The notes under the pieces were generated by a model. It ran no database searches. It was not told the DNA's origin and saw only the letters and a list, made by a program, of their open reading frames with translations. A stretch of DNA of 64,000 nt from IMCC45349 sp047219225. Lineage in GTDB: Bacteria > Bacteroidota > Bacteroidia > Flavobacteriales > Flavobacteriaceae. The DNA lies in NCBI RefSeq assembly GCF_047219225.1, contig NZ_CP178208.1:3353764-3417763 (forward strand), read 5' to 3'. This document shows, one piece after another, positions 17,086 to 25,893 of the stretch (positions are counted from its first letter, which is position 1; every line of letters starts with the position of its first letter). Made by a program: the position numbers and the translations under genes.

Positions 17086-17723
17086 TTCTTATCCTCCAAC
17101 AATGGAACAAATCTAAACTCTCCTAGTTCATGTTTTTCAAATTCTTTGACACCATTTCTAATAAAAAGCGTCATAATTTGCACATCATCTCCAACAGGAA
17201 TAACTAAACGACCATCAATTTTCAATTGACTTAACAATGGTTTAGGTACAAAAGGAGCTCCTGCAGTTACTATAATACTATCAAAAGGAGCTTCTTCTGG
17301 CAAGCCTTTATAGCCATCTCCAAAAATTAACTTCTTTGGTCTATACCCTAATTTAGGTAAAAACTTACTCGTTTTTTTAAATAGCTCTTGCTGTCTTTCA
17401 ATACTATAAACCTTTGCTCCTAACTCACACAGTACAGCAGCTTGGTAACCACTTCCTGTACCAATTTCTAATATTTTATCTCCTTTCTTTACTTGTAATA
17501 ATTCACTTTGAAAAGCTACTGTATATGGCTGAGAAATTGTTTGACTTGCTGCTATTGGAAAGGCCTTATCTTGATAAGCATGATCTAAAAAGCTTGAATC
17601 CATAAATAAATGTCTTGGAATATTACCAATAGCATTTAACACATCCTTATTGGTTATTCCTTTTGCTATTAATACGTTAACCAATTTTTGTCGTAAACCT
17701 TTATGCTTAAAAGTATCTTTCAA
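17082..17723 (-). CDS. pcm: Protein-L-isoaspartate O-methyltransferase
   Basis: Methylates isoaspartyl residues so that age-damaged proteins can be repaired. At 213 aa it is standard size. The SAM site is ILEIGTGSGYQAAVL, followed by VYSIERQ, and the PCMT signature AAQTISQPY-type sequence appears as ASQTISQPYTVAFQSELL. IIVTAGAPFVPKPL is also typical. The start is the ATG at 17723. Its last four bases overlap the stop of the convergent DUF5686 gene through a shared TTAA. Confidence 0.95.
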   Translation of the reverse strand: MKDTFKHKGLRQKLVNVLIAKGITNKDVLNAIGNIPRHLFMDSSFLDHAYQDKAFPIAASQTISQPYTVAFQSELLQVKKGDKILEIGTGSGYQAAVLCELGAKVYSIERQQELFKKTSKFLPKLGYRPKKLIFGDGYKGLPEEAPFDSIIVTAGAPFVPKPLLSQLKIDGRLVIPVGDDVQIMTLFIRNGVKEFEKHELGEFRFVPLLEDKN

Positions 17724-17857
17724 TGTTTATAGAAATTTTTAAGGCTAAAATTAACCAAAGATTTTAAAGCGAAAAACTAAAATTGAAAAGAATTAAATTA
17801 TTATAAAAAAGAGGCATATTTTATTATGAAATCCATTAATTAAATACCGAAAAATCT

Positions 17858-17865
17858 TATTTTTG
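17858..17865 (+). promoter_or_regulatory. Candidate -7 promoter box of the Gfo/Idh-hbd operon
   Basis: TATTTTTG matches TAnnTTTG exactly and lies 17 bases before the ATG at 17883. Confidence 0.45.
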
Positions 17866-17882
17866 TTAAAAACATAAAAACT

Positions 17883-18845
17883 ATGCTAAAAGCTGGTGTA
17901 CTTGGTGCTGGTCACCTAGGAAAAATTCATCTTAGACTTCTTAATCAATCTGATAAATATGAGCTCGTAGGCTTCTACGATGCCGATGAAAATAACGCAA
18001 AACGTGTTGCCGAAGAATTTGGTTATACTTACTTCAATACTATCGAAAGTCTTATTGAAGCAGTAGATGTTGTAGACATTGTTACTCCTACTCTTTCTCA
18101 TTACGATTGTGCTAAACAAGCTATTGCAAAAGGCAAACATATTTTTATTGAAAAACCAATAACAAATACTGTTGAAGAAGCCGAACATATAAGAGAACTC
18201 CTAGCCGAAAATAACTTAAGAGGACAAGTAGGTCATGTAGAGCGTTTTAATCCTGCATTTATTGGTATAAAAGACCAACTTGACAAACCAATGTTTATTG
18301 AAACACATAGGCTAGCTGAATTTAACCCTAGAGGAACAGATGTACCTGTAGTTCTTGATTTAATGATTCACGATATTGATATTATACTTAGTGTTGTTAA
18401 ATCTAAAGTAATAAACGTTCAAGCAAGTGGCGTATCAGTGATTAGCGAAACACCAGATATTGCAAATGCTAGATTAGAGTTTGAAAATGGCTGTGTTGCC
18501 AACTTAACTGCTAGTAGAATATCATTAAAAAATATGCGTAAAACACGCTTTTTTCAAAGAGATGCTTATATAAGTGTAGACTTTTTAGAGAAAAAATGTG
18601 AAGTAGTAAAAATGAAAGATGCGCCTGAGCAACCAGGAGATTTTGATATGATTCTACAAAATGCTGAAGGTGTTAAAAAACAAATATATTTTGACAATCC
18701 TGAGATTTCTAACAACAATGCTATTTTAGATGAGTTAGAAACATTTGCAAATGCCATAAACACAAATACTAAACCAATTGTAACACTTCATGATGGAACT
18801 GAAGCATTACGTGTTGCAACACAAATAATTAATTGTTTTAAATAA
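17883..18845 (+). CDS. Gfo/Idh/MocA-family NAD(P)-dependent oxidoreductase
   Basis: A 320-aa cytoplasmic dehydrogenase with a Rossmann N-terminus (GVLGAGHLGKIHLRLL, about 4-19), the family motif HIFIEKPITNTVEEAE carrying the conserved EKP, and a C-terminal sugar-dehydrogenase-like domain. VLDLMIHDIDI holds the usual catalytic His. The substrate, often a sugar or UDP-sugar derivative, cannot be assigned. It is followed after 10 bases by a 3-hydroxyacyl-CoA dehydrogenase gene, and the two are probably cotranscribed. Confidence 0.88.
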   Translation: MLKAGVLGAGHLGKIHLRLLNQSDKYELVGFYDADENNAKRVAEEFGYTYFNTIESLIEAVDVVDIVTPTLSHYDCAKQAIAKGKHIFIEKPITNTVEEAEHIRELLAENNLRGQVGHVERFNPAFIGIKDQLDKPMFIETHRLAEFNPRGTDVPVVLDLMIHDIDIILSVVKSKVINVQASGVSVISETPDIANARLEFENGCVANLTASRISLKNMRKTRFFQRDAYISVDFLEKKCEVVKMKDAPEQPGDFDMILQNAEGVKKQIYFDNPEISNNNAILDELETFANAINTNTKPIVTLHDGTEALRVATQIINCFK

Positions 18846-18855
18846 AAAAGTATAT

Positions 18856-19743
18856 ATGAAAAATGTAGCAGTCATTGGAGCTGGAACTATGGGAAATGGA
18901 ATTGCGCATACGTTTGCGCAATGTGGTTTTAATGTTAATTTAATTGATATTAGCGAAGCCGCTTTAGAAAGAGGTATTAGTACTATTACAAGAAACTTGG
19001 ATAGAATGGTCGCTAAAGAAAAAATCACTGAGGCCAACAAACAAGACACTCTAAACAATATTACTACATACACAAATATGACTGAAGGTGTTGCCTCTGC
19101 TGAACTAGTAGTAGAAGCTGCAACTGAAAATGTAGATTTAAAATTAAAAATCTTTCAGCAATTAGACGAAGCTTGTGGAGCTGACACCATTTTAGCTACT
19201 AATACATCTTCAATTTCAATTACTCAAATAGCTGCTGTAACATCAAGACCAGAAAAAGTAATTGGTATGCACTTTATGAATCCTGTACCAATTATGAAGT
19301 TAGTTGAAATCATCAGAGGTTATAATACTAGTGATGAAGTTACTAACACTATCATGGAAATGTCTAAGGAACTTAAAAAAGTTCCTGTAGAAGTAAATGA
19401 TTATCCTGGATTTGTGGCTAATAGAATACTAATGCCAATGCTTAATGAGTCTATCGAGACTTTATACAATGGTGTTGCCGGTGTTAAAGAAATAGACACA
19501 GTAATGAAGCTAGGTATGGCTCATCCAATGGGACCATTGCAGTTAGCAGATTTCATTGGTCTTGACGTATGTTTATCGATTCTAAACGTTATGTACGAAG
19601 GTTTCAAAAACCCTAAATATGCTCCTTGCCCATTATTAGTAAATATGGTAAGAGCAGGTAAATTAGGTGTAAAATCTGGTGAAGGTTTTTACGATTATTC
19701 TGAAAGCAGAAAAGCAGAACACGTAGCAAAACAATTTGCATAA
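18856..19743 (+). CDS. 3-hydroxybutyryl-CoA dehydrogenase
   Basis: Oxidises 3-hydroxyacyl-CoA to 3-ketoacyl-CoA with NAD. The 295-aa single-function form has the Rossmann motif VIGAGTMGNGIAHTFAQCG (residues 5-23), the substrate/catalytic region ATNTSSISITQIA, the catalytic His in GMHFMNPVP, and the C-terminal HMGPLQLADFIGLD-type sequence. It could be called hbd or paaH, and the choice between butyrate/beta-oxidation and phenylacetate use cannot be made here. A perfect 28-bp terminator palindrome follows directly. Confidence 0.92.
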   Translation: MKNVAVIGAGTMGNGIAHTFAQCGFNVNLIDISEAALERGISTITRNLDRMVAKEKITEANKQDTLNNITTYTNMTEGVASAELVVEAATENVDLKLKIFQQLDEACGADTILATNTSSISITQIAAVTSRPEKVIGMHFMNPVPIMKLVEIIRGYNTSDEVTNTIMEMSKELKKVPVEVNDYPGFVANRILMPMLNESIETLYNGVAGVKEIDTVMKLGMAHPMGPLQLADFIGLDVCLSILNVMYEGFKNPKYAPCPLLVNMVRAGKLGVKSGEGFYDYSESRKAEHVAKQFA

Positions 19744-19749
19744 TTTAAA

Positions 19750-19790
19750 ACAAGGCAATTAAATTTAATTGCCTTGTAATATTTTCTTTT
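19750..19790 (+). terminator. Intrinsic terminator between hbd and the DUF1015 gene
   Basis: ACAAGGCAATTAAA (19750-19763) pairs with TTTAATTGCCTTGT (19764-19777), followed by a T-rich tail. The next ATG is at 19791, so the terminator fills the entire space before the DUF1015 gene. Confidence 0.82.
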
Positions 19791-21017
19791 ATGGCAAAAG
19801 TCCTTCCTTTTAAAGCAATTAGACCAACTAGAGATAAAGTTAGTCTAGTAGCCTCACGTTCTTATCAAACTTATACTCAAGCTGAACGTGAAGCACGAAT
19901 GGACTATAATCCTTTTGCTTTTTTACATATAGTAAATCCTGGATATAAATACGATTTAGAAATTACAGGAAAGGAACGTTATAACCTTGTAAGAAATCGG
20001 TATTTAGAATTTAAAGAAGATAAAATATTTGTTCAAGATAAAACACCTTGTTACTATGTCTACAAAATAATTAACAGGCATAAACAAGTCTTCTCAGGTT
20101 TTATTGCGGCTACTAGTGCTAATGATTATGAAAATAATATCATTAGGAAACACGAAGATACTTTACAATTTAGAGAAGAAACCTTCAAAGAATATTTAAA
20201 AACAGTTGGTTTTAATGCCGAACCTGTTTTATTGACGTATCCAGATAATGACAACTTAGCCAATATTATTAAAGCTAAGCAACAAGAAAGAGCTGAATTC
20301 GAATTTACTACCACTTATAGAGACACACACTATTTATGGCTAATAGATGATGAACAAAGTATTTTTGAAATTAAAAATGAATTTGGTAAAATTAATACCA
20401 TTTATATAGCAGATGGACACCATCGTTCTGCATCATCATGCTTACTTTCAAAAGAGTATAATGATAATAATGAATTAAAAAGGCATAATTATTTTATGAG
20501 TTATTTAATTCCTGAATCTGAACTAAAAATTTACGATTTTAACAGACTAGTAAAAGATTTAAATGGTTTATCAAAAGAAGAGTTTTTAATAAAATTAGAC
20601 ACCTATTTCAGAATAGAAAACAGAGGCACCCAAGCATATAAACCTAGTAAAAAGCACCATTTTAGCATGTATATTGATGGTGAATTTTATTCATTATATC
20701 TAAGAAAGAATAATTTTCATATCAATAATGCTCTAGACGCTCTTGACACACATATATTATATAAAACAATTCTAGAACCACTCTTAGGTATTAAAGATTT
20801 ACGTAACGACTCAAAAATAGAATATTCACATAGTAAATCTGGTGTTACTACCATGAAATCAAAAGTAGATAGTGGCGATTTTGCAGTTGGTTTTGGTTTA
20901 GTACCAATAACTATTAATGAAATGAAAGCCATAGCAGATGAAGGCTTAACTATGCCTCCAAAAAGCACTTATATTTTGCCAAAATTAAGAAGTGGTGTAA
21001 CCATATATGAGTTATAA
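19791..21017 (+). CDS. DUF1015-family protein
   Basis: A 408-aa cytoplasmic protein of the DUF1015 family, widespread in bacteria and often near serine-biosynthesis genes. Its biochemical role is not established. The family signature ADGHHRSASSC lies at about 207-217, and PKSTYILPKLRSG closes the chain. No membrane segment or signal was seen. The last codons overlap or abut the yggS start, so it leads a plus-strand operon whose promoter is not visible because a terminator abuts its ATG. Confidence 0.85.
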   Translation: MAKVLPFKAIRPTRDKVSLVASRSYQTYTQAEREARMDYNPFAFLHIVNPGYKYDLEITGKERYNLVRNRYLEFKEDKIFVQDKTPCYYVYKIINRHKQVFSGFIAATSANDYENNIIRKHEDTLQFREETFKEYLKTVGFNAEPVLLTYPDNDNLANIIKAKQQERAEFEFTTTYRDTHYLWLIDDEQSIFEIKNEFGKINTIYIADGHHRSASSCLLSKEYNDNNELKRHNYFMSYLIPESELKIYDFNRLVKDLNGLSKEEFLIKLDTYFRIENRGTQAYKPSKKHHFSMYIDGEFYSLYLRKNNFHINNALDALDTHILYKTILEPLLGIKDLRNDSKIEYSHSKSGVTTMKSKVDSGDFAVGFGLVPITINEMKAIADEGLTMPPKSTYILPKLRSGVTIYEL

Positions 21018-21018
21018 A

Positions 21019-21690
21019 ATGATTATAAAACAAAATCTTAAACATATAAAATCTCAACTTCCAAAAGATGTTACACTAGTAGCTGTTTCAAAAACTAAAC
21101 CTATTAGTGATATCATGGAAGCGTACGATGCTGGTCAACTAGTTTTTGGAGAAAACAAAATTCAAGAAATGGTTGAAAAGCATGAACAAATGCCTAAAGA
21201 TATTGAGTGGCATATGATTGGTCATGTACAACGTAATAAAGTGAAATACATGGCAAGTTTTGTGAGTTTAATTCACGGAGTAGATAACTTTAAACTACTT
21301 AAAGAAATAAACAAACAAGCCTTAAAACACGACAGAGTAATTAACTGCTTGTTACAAATAAAGATAGCTTCAGAAAATACTAAGTTTGGAATGACAGAAG
21401 CAACAGCTCTAGAAATTTTAAAATCAGAAGAGTTTAAAAATTTAAAAAACATAAAAATAACTGGAGTCATGGGAATGGCTTCATTCACAGATAATTTAGA
21501 ACAAGTAGCATCCGAATTTAAAACCTTAAAAGCTGCATTTAATAATTTAAAAACCATACAAGCCTTTAATTGTGATTTACAAACAATATCTATGGGAATG
21601 AGTGGTGATTATGAATTAGCGATAGAAAACGGAAGTAATATGGTACGCATTGGAAGTAGCATCTTTGGAGCTAGAAATTATTCTATTTAA
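21019..21690 (+). CDS. yggS: YggS/PROSC-family PLP homeostasis protein
   Basis: A PLP-binding single-domain TIM-barrel protein that buffers pyridoxal phosphate and affects amino-acid balance. The PLP lysine is in LVAVSKTKP, and FGENKIQE, WHMIGHVQRNK and SMGMSGDYELAI are family motifs. I use the ATG at 21019, one base after the DUF1015 stop, which aligns with the usual N-terminus (223 aa). An ATG at 21007 in the same frame would overlap the previous gene by 11 bases. It ends in tandem stops TAA TAA. Confidence 0.93.
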   Translation: MIIKQNLKHIKSQLPKDVTLVAVSKTKPISDIMEAYDAGQLVFGENKIQEMVEKHEQMPKDIEWHMIGHVQRNKVKYMASFVSLIHGVDNFKLLKEINKQALKHDRVINCLLQIKIASENTKFGMTEATALEILKSEEFKNLKNIKITGVMGMASFTDNLEQVASEFKTLKAAFNNLKTIQAFNCDLQTISMGMSGDYELAIENGSNMVRIGSSIFGARNYSI

Positions 21691-21702
21691 TAAAGACATC
21701 TT

Positions 21703-23064
21703 ATTTACGCAATACTAGACATAGAGACTACTGGAGGGAAGTACAATGAAGAAGGTATTACTGAAATAGCCATTTATAAATATGATGGTCATGAAGTAGT
21801 AGATCAATTTATTAGCTTAGTAAATCCCGAAAGAGAGATTCAGCCATTTGTGGTTAACCTTACTGGGATAAATAGTAATATGTTGCGTAATGCTCCTAAA
21901 TTTTATGAAGTTGCAAAACGTATTGTTGAAATAACTGATGGTTGCATTTTGGTAGCGCATAATGCACAATTTGATTATCGCATATTAAAAACAGAATTTA
22001 GACGATTAGGATTTGATTTTGAACGCAAAACACTATGTACTGTTGAACTATCAAAAAATTTAATCCCTGGTCAAGCATCATATAGCTTAGGTAAACTAGC
22101 TCGAGCTTTAGGCATTCCTGTAAGCGATAGACATAGGGCTTCTGGAGATGCATTAGCCACAGTAAAACTTTTTAAGATGCTTCTCGACAAAGACCTTGAT
22201 AAAACTATTATTCAAGAATCTATTCGTTTAGAGCCTAAGCATCAAATGGAGCCTAAACTACTAGATATAATAGATAAATTACCCTCTATAACTGGTGTTT
22301 ATTATATGCATCGAGAGGATGGCAAAATCATCTATATAGGCAAAAGCAAGAATATAAAAAAACGTGTTAACCAACACTTTACCAGTCAAAATCCAAAATC
22401 TAAGCGTATTCAATTACAAGTTGCAGCTGTAACTTATGAAGATACAGGAAGTGAACTTGTAGCACTATTAAAAGAAAGCGAAGAAATTAAACGTAATAAG
22501 CCAAAGTTTAATCGCGCTTTAAGACGCACCATTTTTTCTCATGGACTATTTAGTTTTACTGACGAAAAAGGTTATATCAACTTAAAAGTAGCAAAGGTTA
22601 ATGGCAAAGAAAAACCTATAACTACTTTTTCTAACTTAAAAAGCGCTAAGAGTTTTTTAGAAAAAAAGGTAGACGAACATAATCTATGTCAAAAACTAAG
22701 TGGCACATATAAAACAGAAAGCAATTGTTTTAACTACACCATAAAGCAATGCTTTGGCGCATGTATTAGTGAAGAACCCTTTAATATATATAACAACCGT
22801 AAGTTAGAACTCATAAACAAATATAGCTTTAACAACCATAACATGGTAATTATAGATAGAGGAAGAACGGTTGATGAACGAAGTGCTATTCTTATTGAAG
22901 ACGGTATTTTTAGAGGCTTTTGCTTTTATAATTTAAACTACCAAATAAATAATATTGAAGTACTTAAAACATTAATTACTCCAATGAATCATAATAGAGA
23001 CGCACAACATATTATACAAAGTTACTTACGTAGAAATAAACGCTTAAAAGTCCTTAAACTCTAA
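21703..23064 (+). CDS. DEDD exonuclease fused to GIY-YIG nuclease domain, apparent ATT start
   Basis: A 453-aa two-domain DNA repair-type nuclease. The DnaQ-like 3'-5' exonuclease (about 1-165) has ExoI DIETTG at residues 6-11, ExoII HNAQFDYR and ExoIII HRASGDALAT. A GIY-YIG domain (about 195-280) has GVYYMHREDGKIIYIGKSKN, as in the N-terminal half of UvrC or Cho, and a C-terminal part follows. The homologous N-terminus begins exactly at an ATT codon at 21703 (IYAILDIETTGG). The frame is closed by TAA at 21691 and no ATG, GTG or TTG lies between. The first standard start, GTG at 21850, would delete the catalytic ExoI motif. So the start is ATT, or the base was misread or mutated from ATG. Confidence 0.85.
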   Translation: MYAILDIETTGGKYNEEGITEIAIYKYDGHEVVDQFISLVNPEREIQPFVVNLTGINSNMLRNAPKFYEVAKRIVEITDGCILVAHNAQFDYRILKTEFRRLGFDFERKTLCTVELSKNLIPGQASYSLGKLARALGIPVSDRHRASGDALATVKLFKMLLDKDLDKTIIQESIRLEPKHQMEPKLLDIIDKLPSITGVYYMHREDGKIIYIGKSKNIKKRVNQHFTSQNPKSKRIQLQVAAVTYEDTGSELVALLKESEEIKRNKPKFNRALRRTIFSHGLFSFTDEKGYINLKVAKVNGKEKPITTFSNLKSAKSFLEKKVDEHNLCQKLSGTYKTESNCFNYTIKQCFGACISEEPFNIYNNRKLELINKYSFNNHNMVIIDRGRTVDERSAILIEDGIFRGFCFYNLNYQINNIEVLKTLITPMNHNRDAQHIIQSYLRRNKRLKVLKL

Positions 23065-23070
23065 CTAAAA

Positions 23071-25041
23071 ATGAAACATTTTTTTTCTGCTCTAATTCTT
23101 TTTTTACTAAACCTCCACTTAACAACTGCTCAAAATAAATTTGAAACAACAAGCTTCCAAGTTACAAGTGGTGATTTGCTAACAAATGTTTATACTGCTG
23201 ATTCAACAGCTAACGCATTAGTAATTTATGAAAAAGGTAATAGCTATATTGATGAAGAAACTTTTAATGTAGTAACAGAGATAAAACGTAAAATTAAAAT
23301 ATTAAAAAAAGAAGCTTTCAACCAAGGAACTATTGAAATACTACTTTATAATAATGATTCAAAAAATAAAGAAAAAATAAAAAAAATTGTTGCTTATACA
23401 CATAATATAAATAATAGCATTGGTACAAAACAAAGGTTAAATAAGGATGATATATTTACAGAAGTAATAAATAAAAATTATACACAGGTAAAATTCACAC
23501 TACCAGACCTTAAAGAAGGCTCTGTAATTACTTATAGCTACACCTTAGTCTCCCCTTTTATTTTTAATTACCACAGTTGGAGTTTTCAAGATGATATACC
23601 TAAACTTTATAGCGAATATACTACTAGCATACCCGCAAACTATAAGTATCATATAAAACTTGTAGGTAATCAAAAACTATCTAAACATGATCAAATTTTA
23701 AAGAAAAACTGTATAAAAAGATTAAACGGAGCAACAGCAGATTGTACAGAAACAATTTATGTGATGGAAAATATTCCTGCACTAATTGAAGAGAGTTATA
23801 TGACAACTGCAAGTAATTATTTATCTAGAATAGAATACGAATTAGAGCATACAGAAAGGTTTGATGGACATGTTTCATATTACACAAAAACTTGGGAAAG
23901 TGTAGATAAAGAATTAAGAACAGATGAATCATTAGGAAAACAGTTGAAAAAAAGTGTAAATCCTGAAGATATTTTACCAAGTGAAATTATTAACGAAACA
24001 GATAAACTAGCTAAAGCCAAAGCAATTTATAATTTCGTTATAGATAACTATACTTGGAATAATAAAACCAGATTATTTCAAGATGTATCTGTTAAAAGAT
24101 TAATTAAGGAAAAATCTGGAAATTCATCCGAATTAAACATCTTATTATATAACCTATTAAACAAATCTGACATTAATGTAAATGCCGTTATACTTTCTAC
24201 AAGACAAAGTGGCTTTTTAACTAAACTATATCCTGTCTTATCTGAATTTAATTACTTAATTGTAAAAACAGTAATTAATAACAAGACTTATTTATTAGAT
24301 TCTACTAATCCTTATCAAGCCTTTGGAGAAATCCCGTTTAGATGTCTTAACAATGATGGTAGACAACTAGATTTAAAAAATGGCAGTAAATGGATAGACA
24401 TACATGCATCTACTCCAACCGCTACAATGCACCAAGTATCTTTAAATATTAACAACAATGTCTTAAATGGAAATATAAAATCAAGATATACGAGCTATAA
24501 TGCCACTAATAAAAAAGAAAACTATTATTCAAATCCGGATAGCTATGTTAAAAACTTTGAAGACACTTATGTAGATATTATAGTTAACGAACATGATGTT
24601 TCCAGCAATGGAATACATGACATTTATTTTCAGGAAACATATGACATTGAGTTTAATGATAATAACATTGTTGGAGATAAGATATATCTTGACCCTTTTA
24701 TTTATAAGTTTTTCACTGAAAATCCTTTTAAACTACAACAAAGAACGTATCCTATTGAATTTGGACATAAAAATTTTATGAGCTACACATTAAAACTTAA
24801 CATTGGTGAAGACTATTCAGTTGTAGAGCTCCCAAAAAACCAAATAATAAAACTTCCTAATAACGCTGGTGACTTTTCATTCTCAGTAAGTCAAATTGGA
24901 AACGATATTAATGTTACGAGTAAAATTAACTTTAAAGAACCTGCTTATCCATCAGAATATTATCCTTACTTAAAGGAATTTATGTCAAAAATAGTAGAGG
25001 TATATTCAAACACAATAATTGTAATTGAAAAGAATAAATAA
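23071..25041 (+). CDS. DUF3857 / transglutaminase-like secreted protein
   Basis: A 656-aa envelope protein with a signal peptide (about 1-20, ending LTTAQ), an N-terminal DUF3857 domain (about 45-210, KRKIKILKKEA and KFTLPDLKEGSVITYSY), a transglutaminase-like region around 300-400 (AKAIYNFVIDNYTWNN) and a DUF3858-like C-terminal part. The usual catalytic Cys of active transglutaminases appears to be replaced: the expected GxCxE region reads GNSSELNILLYNLL, so it is probably a non-catalytic fold. Such proteins are common in Bacteroidota. The role is unknown. Confidence 0.82.
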   Translation: MKHFFSALILFLLNLHLTTAQNKFETTSFQVTSGDLLTNVYTADSTANALVIYEKGNSYIDEETFNVVTEIKRKIKILKKEAFNQGTIEILLYNNDSKNKEKIKKIVAYTHNINNSIGTKQRLNKDDIFTEVINKNYTQVKFTLPDLKEGSVITYSYTLVSPFIFNYHSWSFQDDIPKLYSEYTTSIPANYKYHIKLVGNQKLSKHDQILKKNCIKRLNGATADCTETIYVMENIPALIEESYMTTASNYLSRIEYELEHTERFDGHVSYYTKTWESVDKELRTDESLGKQLKKSVNPEDILPSEIINETDKLAKAKAIYNFVIDNYTWNNKTRLFQDVSVKRLIKEKSGNSSELNILLYNLLNKSDINVNAVILSTRQSGFLTKLYPVLSEFNYLIVKTVINNKTYLLDSTNPYQAFGEIPFRCLNNDGRQLDLKNGSKWIDIHASTPTATMHQVSLNINNNVLNGNIKSRYTSYNATNKKENYYSNPDSYVKNFEDTYVDIIVNEHDVSSNGIHDIYFQETYDIEFNDNNIVGDKIYLDPFIYKFFTENPFKLQQRTYPIEFGHKNFMSYTLKLNIGEDYSVVELPKNQIIKLPNNAGDFSFSVSQIGNDINVTSKINFKEPAYPSEYYPYLKEFMSKIVEVYSNTIIVIEKNK

Positions 25042-25049
25042 AGATTTAG

Positions 25050-25057
25050 TATTTTTG
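25050..25057 (+). promoter_or_regulatory. Candidate -7 promoter box of the ion channel-miaA pair
   Basis: TATTTTTG matches TAnnTTTG exactly and ends 5 bases before the ATG at 25063, predicting a leaderless or near-leaderless mRNA. Confidence 0.5.
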
Positions 25058-25062
25058 AATTA

Positions 25063-25893
25063 ATGGCTAAAGACAATAAAAACTGGAGAGCTAAACTACA
25101 CGAAATAATTTATGAAGCAGATACACCTGCTGGTAAATTATTTGATTTAATAATACTTATTGTAATTCTTGCTAGTATAGTTTTAGTAATGCTAGAAAGT
25201 GTAGATAGTATTGGTACAAAGTATTTCGATTTTTTAAACATTTCTGAGTGGATAATAACCATTTTATTTACCATTGAGTATCTAGCAAGAATAGTAAGTG
25301 TTAAAAAGCCTTCCAAGTATATTTTTAGTTTCTATGGCATCATAGATTTACTTTCAACGATTCCTAAATATTTATCGTTAATATTCTTAGGAACACACTC
25401 ATTAGTTGCATTAAGAGCTTTACGTTTAATGCGTGTGTTTCGTATTTTAAAATTAACTCGCTTTATTGGAGAAAGTACAAGCTTTGTTAGAGCTCTTAAA
25501 AAAAGTAGAGCTAAAATTGTAGTGTTTTTATCGTTTGTATTAATACTTTGTATTATTCTTGGAACAGTAATGTATTTAATCGAAAGTGATAAAGACAGTG
25601 GTTTTACTAGTATTCCAAGAAGTGTCTATTGGGCAATTGTAACATTAACCACTGTTGGCTATGGAGACATTGCTCCTATTACACCTTTGGGACAATTTAT
25701 AGCCTCATTAATTATGATATTAGGTTATGGCATTATAGCTGTTCCCACAGGAATAGTTAGTTCTGAAATGACAAAAGTTGAACGTGATAAAATCCCAAAC
25801 AATACTACTTCATGTACTAACTGTACAGAGGAATACCATAGAGACGATGCTGAATTTTGTCATAAATGTGGTCATAAATTAAATGATGAATAA
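25063..25893 (+). CDS. Voltage-gated-type potassium channel with C-terminal zinc-ribbon-like tail
   Basis: A 276-aa inner-membrane channel with six predicted helices (S1 about 24-44, S2-S3 within 65-105). An S4-like helix carries regularly spaced arginines (LRALRLMRVFRILKLTR, about 118-134), and a pore with the selectivity filter TTVGYGD is near residue 200. A soluble tail ends with two CxxC pairs (CTNC and CHKC, about 247-270), which look like a zinc ribbon. K+ selectivity is inferred from GYGD. It overlaps the miaA start by 11 bases. Confidence 0.9.
   Translation: MAKDNKNWRAKLHEIIYEADTPAGKLFDLIILIVILASIVLVMLESVDSIGTKYFDFLNISEWIITILFTIEYLARIVSVKKPSKYIFSFYGIIDLLSTIPKYLSLIFLGTHSLVALRALRLMRVFRILKLTRFIGESTSFVRALKKSRAKIVVFLSFVLILCIILGTVMYLIESDKDSGFTSIPRSVYWAIVTLTTVGYGDIAPITPLGQFIASLIMILGYGIIAVPTGIVSSEMTKVERDKIPNNTTSCTNCTEEYHRDDAEFCHKCGHKLNDE

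Noticed and set aside
21850..21852. GTG as start of the exonuclease/GIY-YIG gene
   Set aside because: It deletes the catalytic DIETTG motif, which is intact and in frame upstream.
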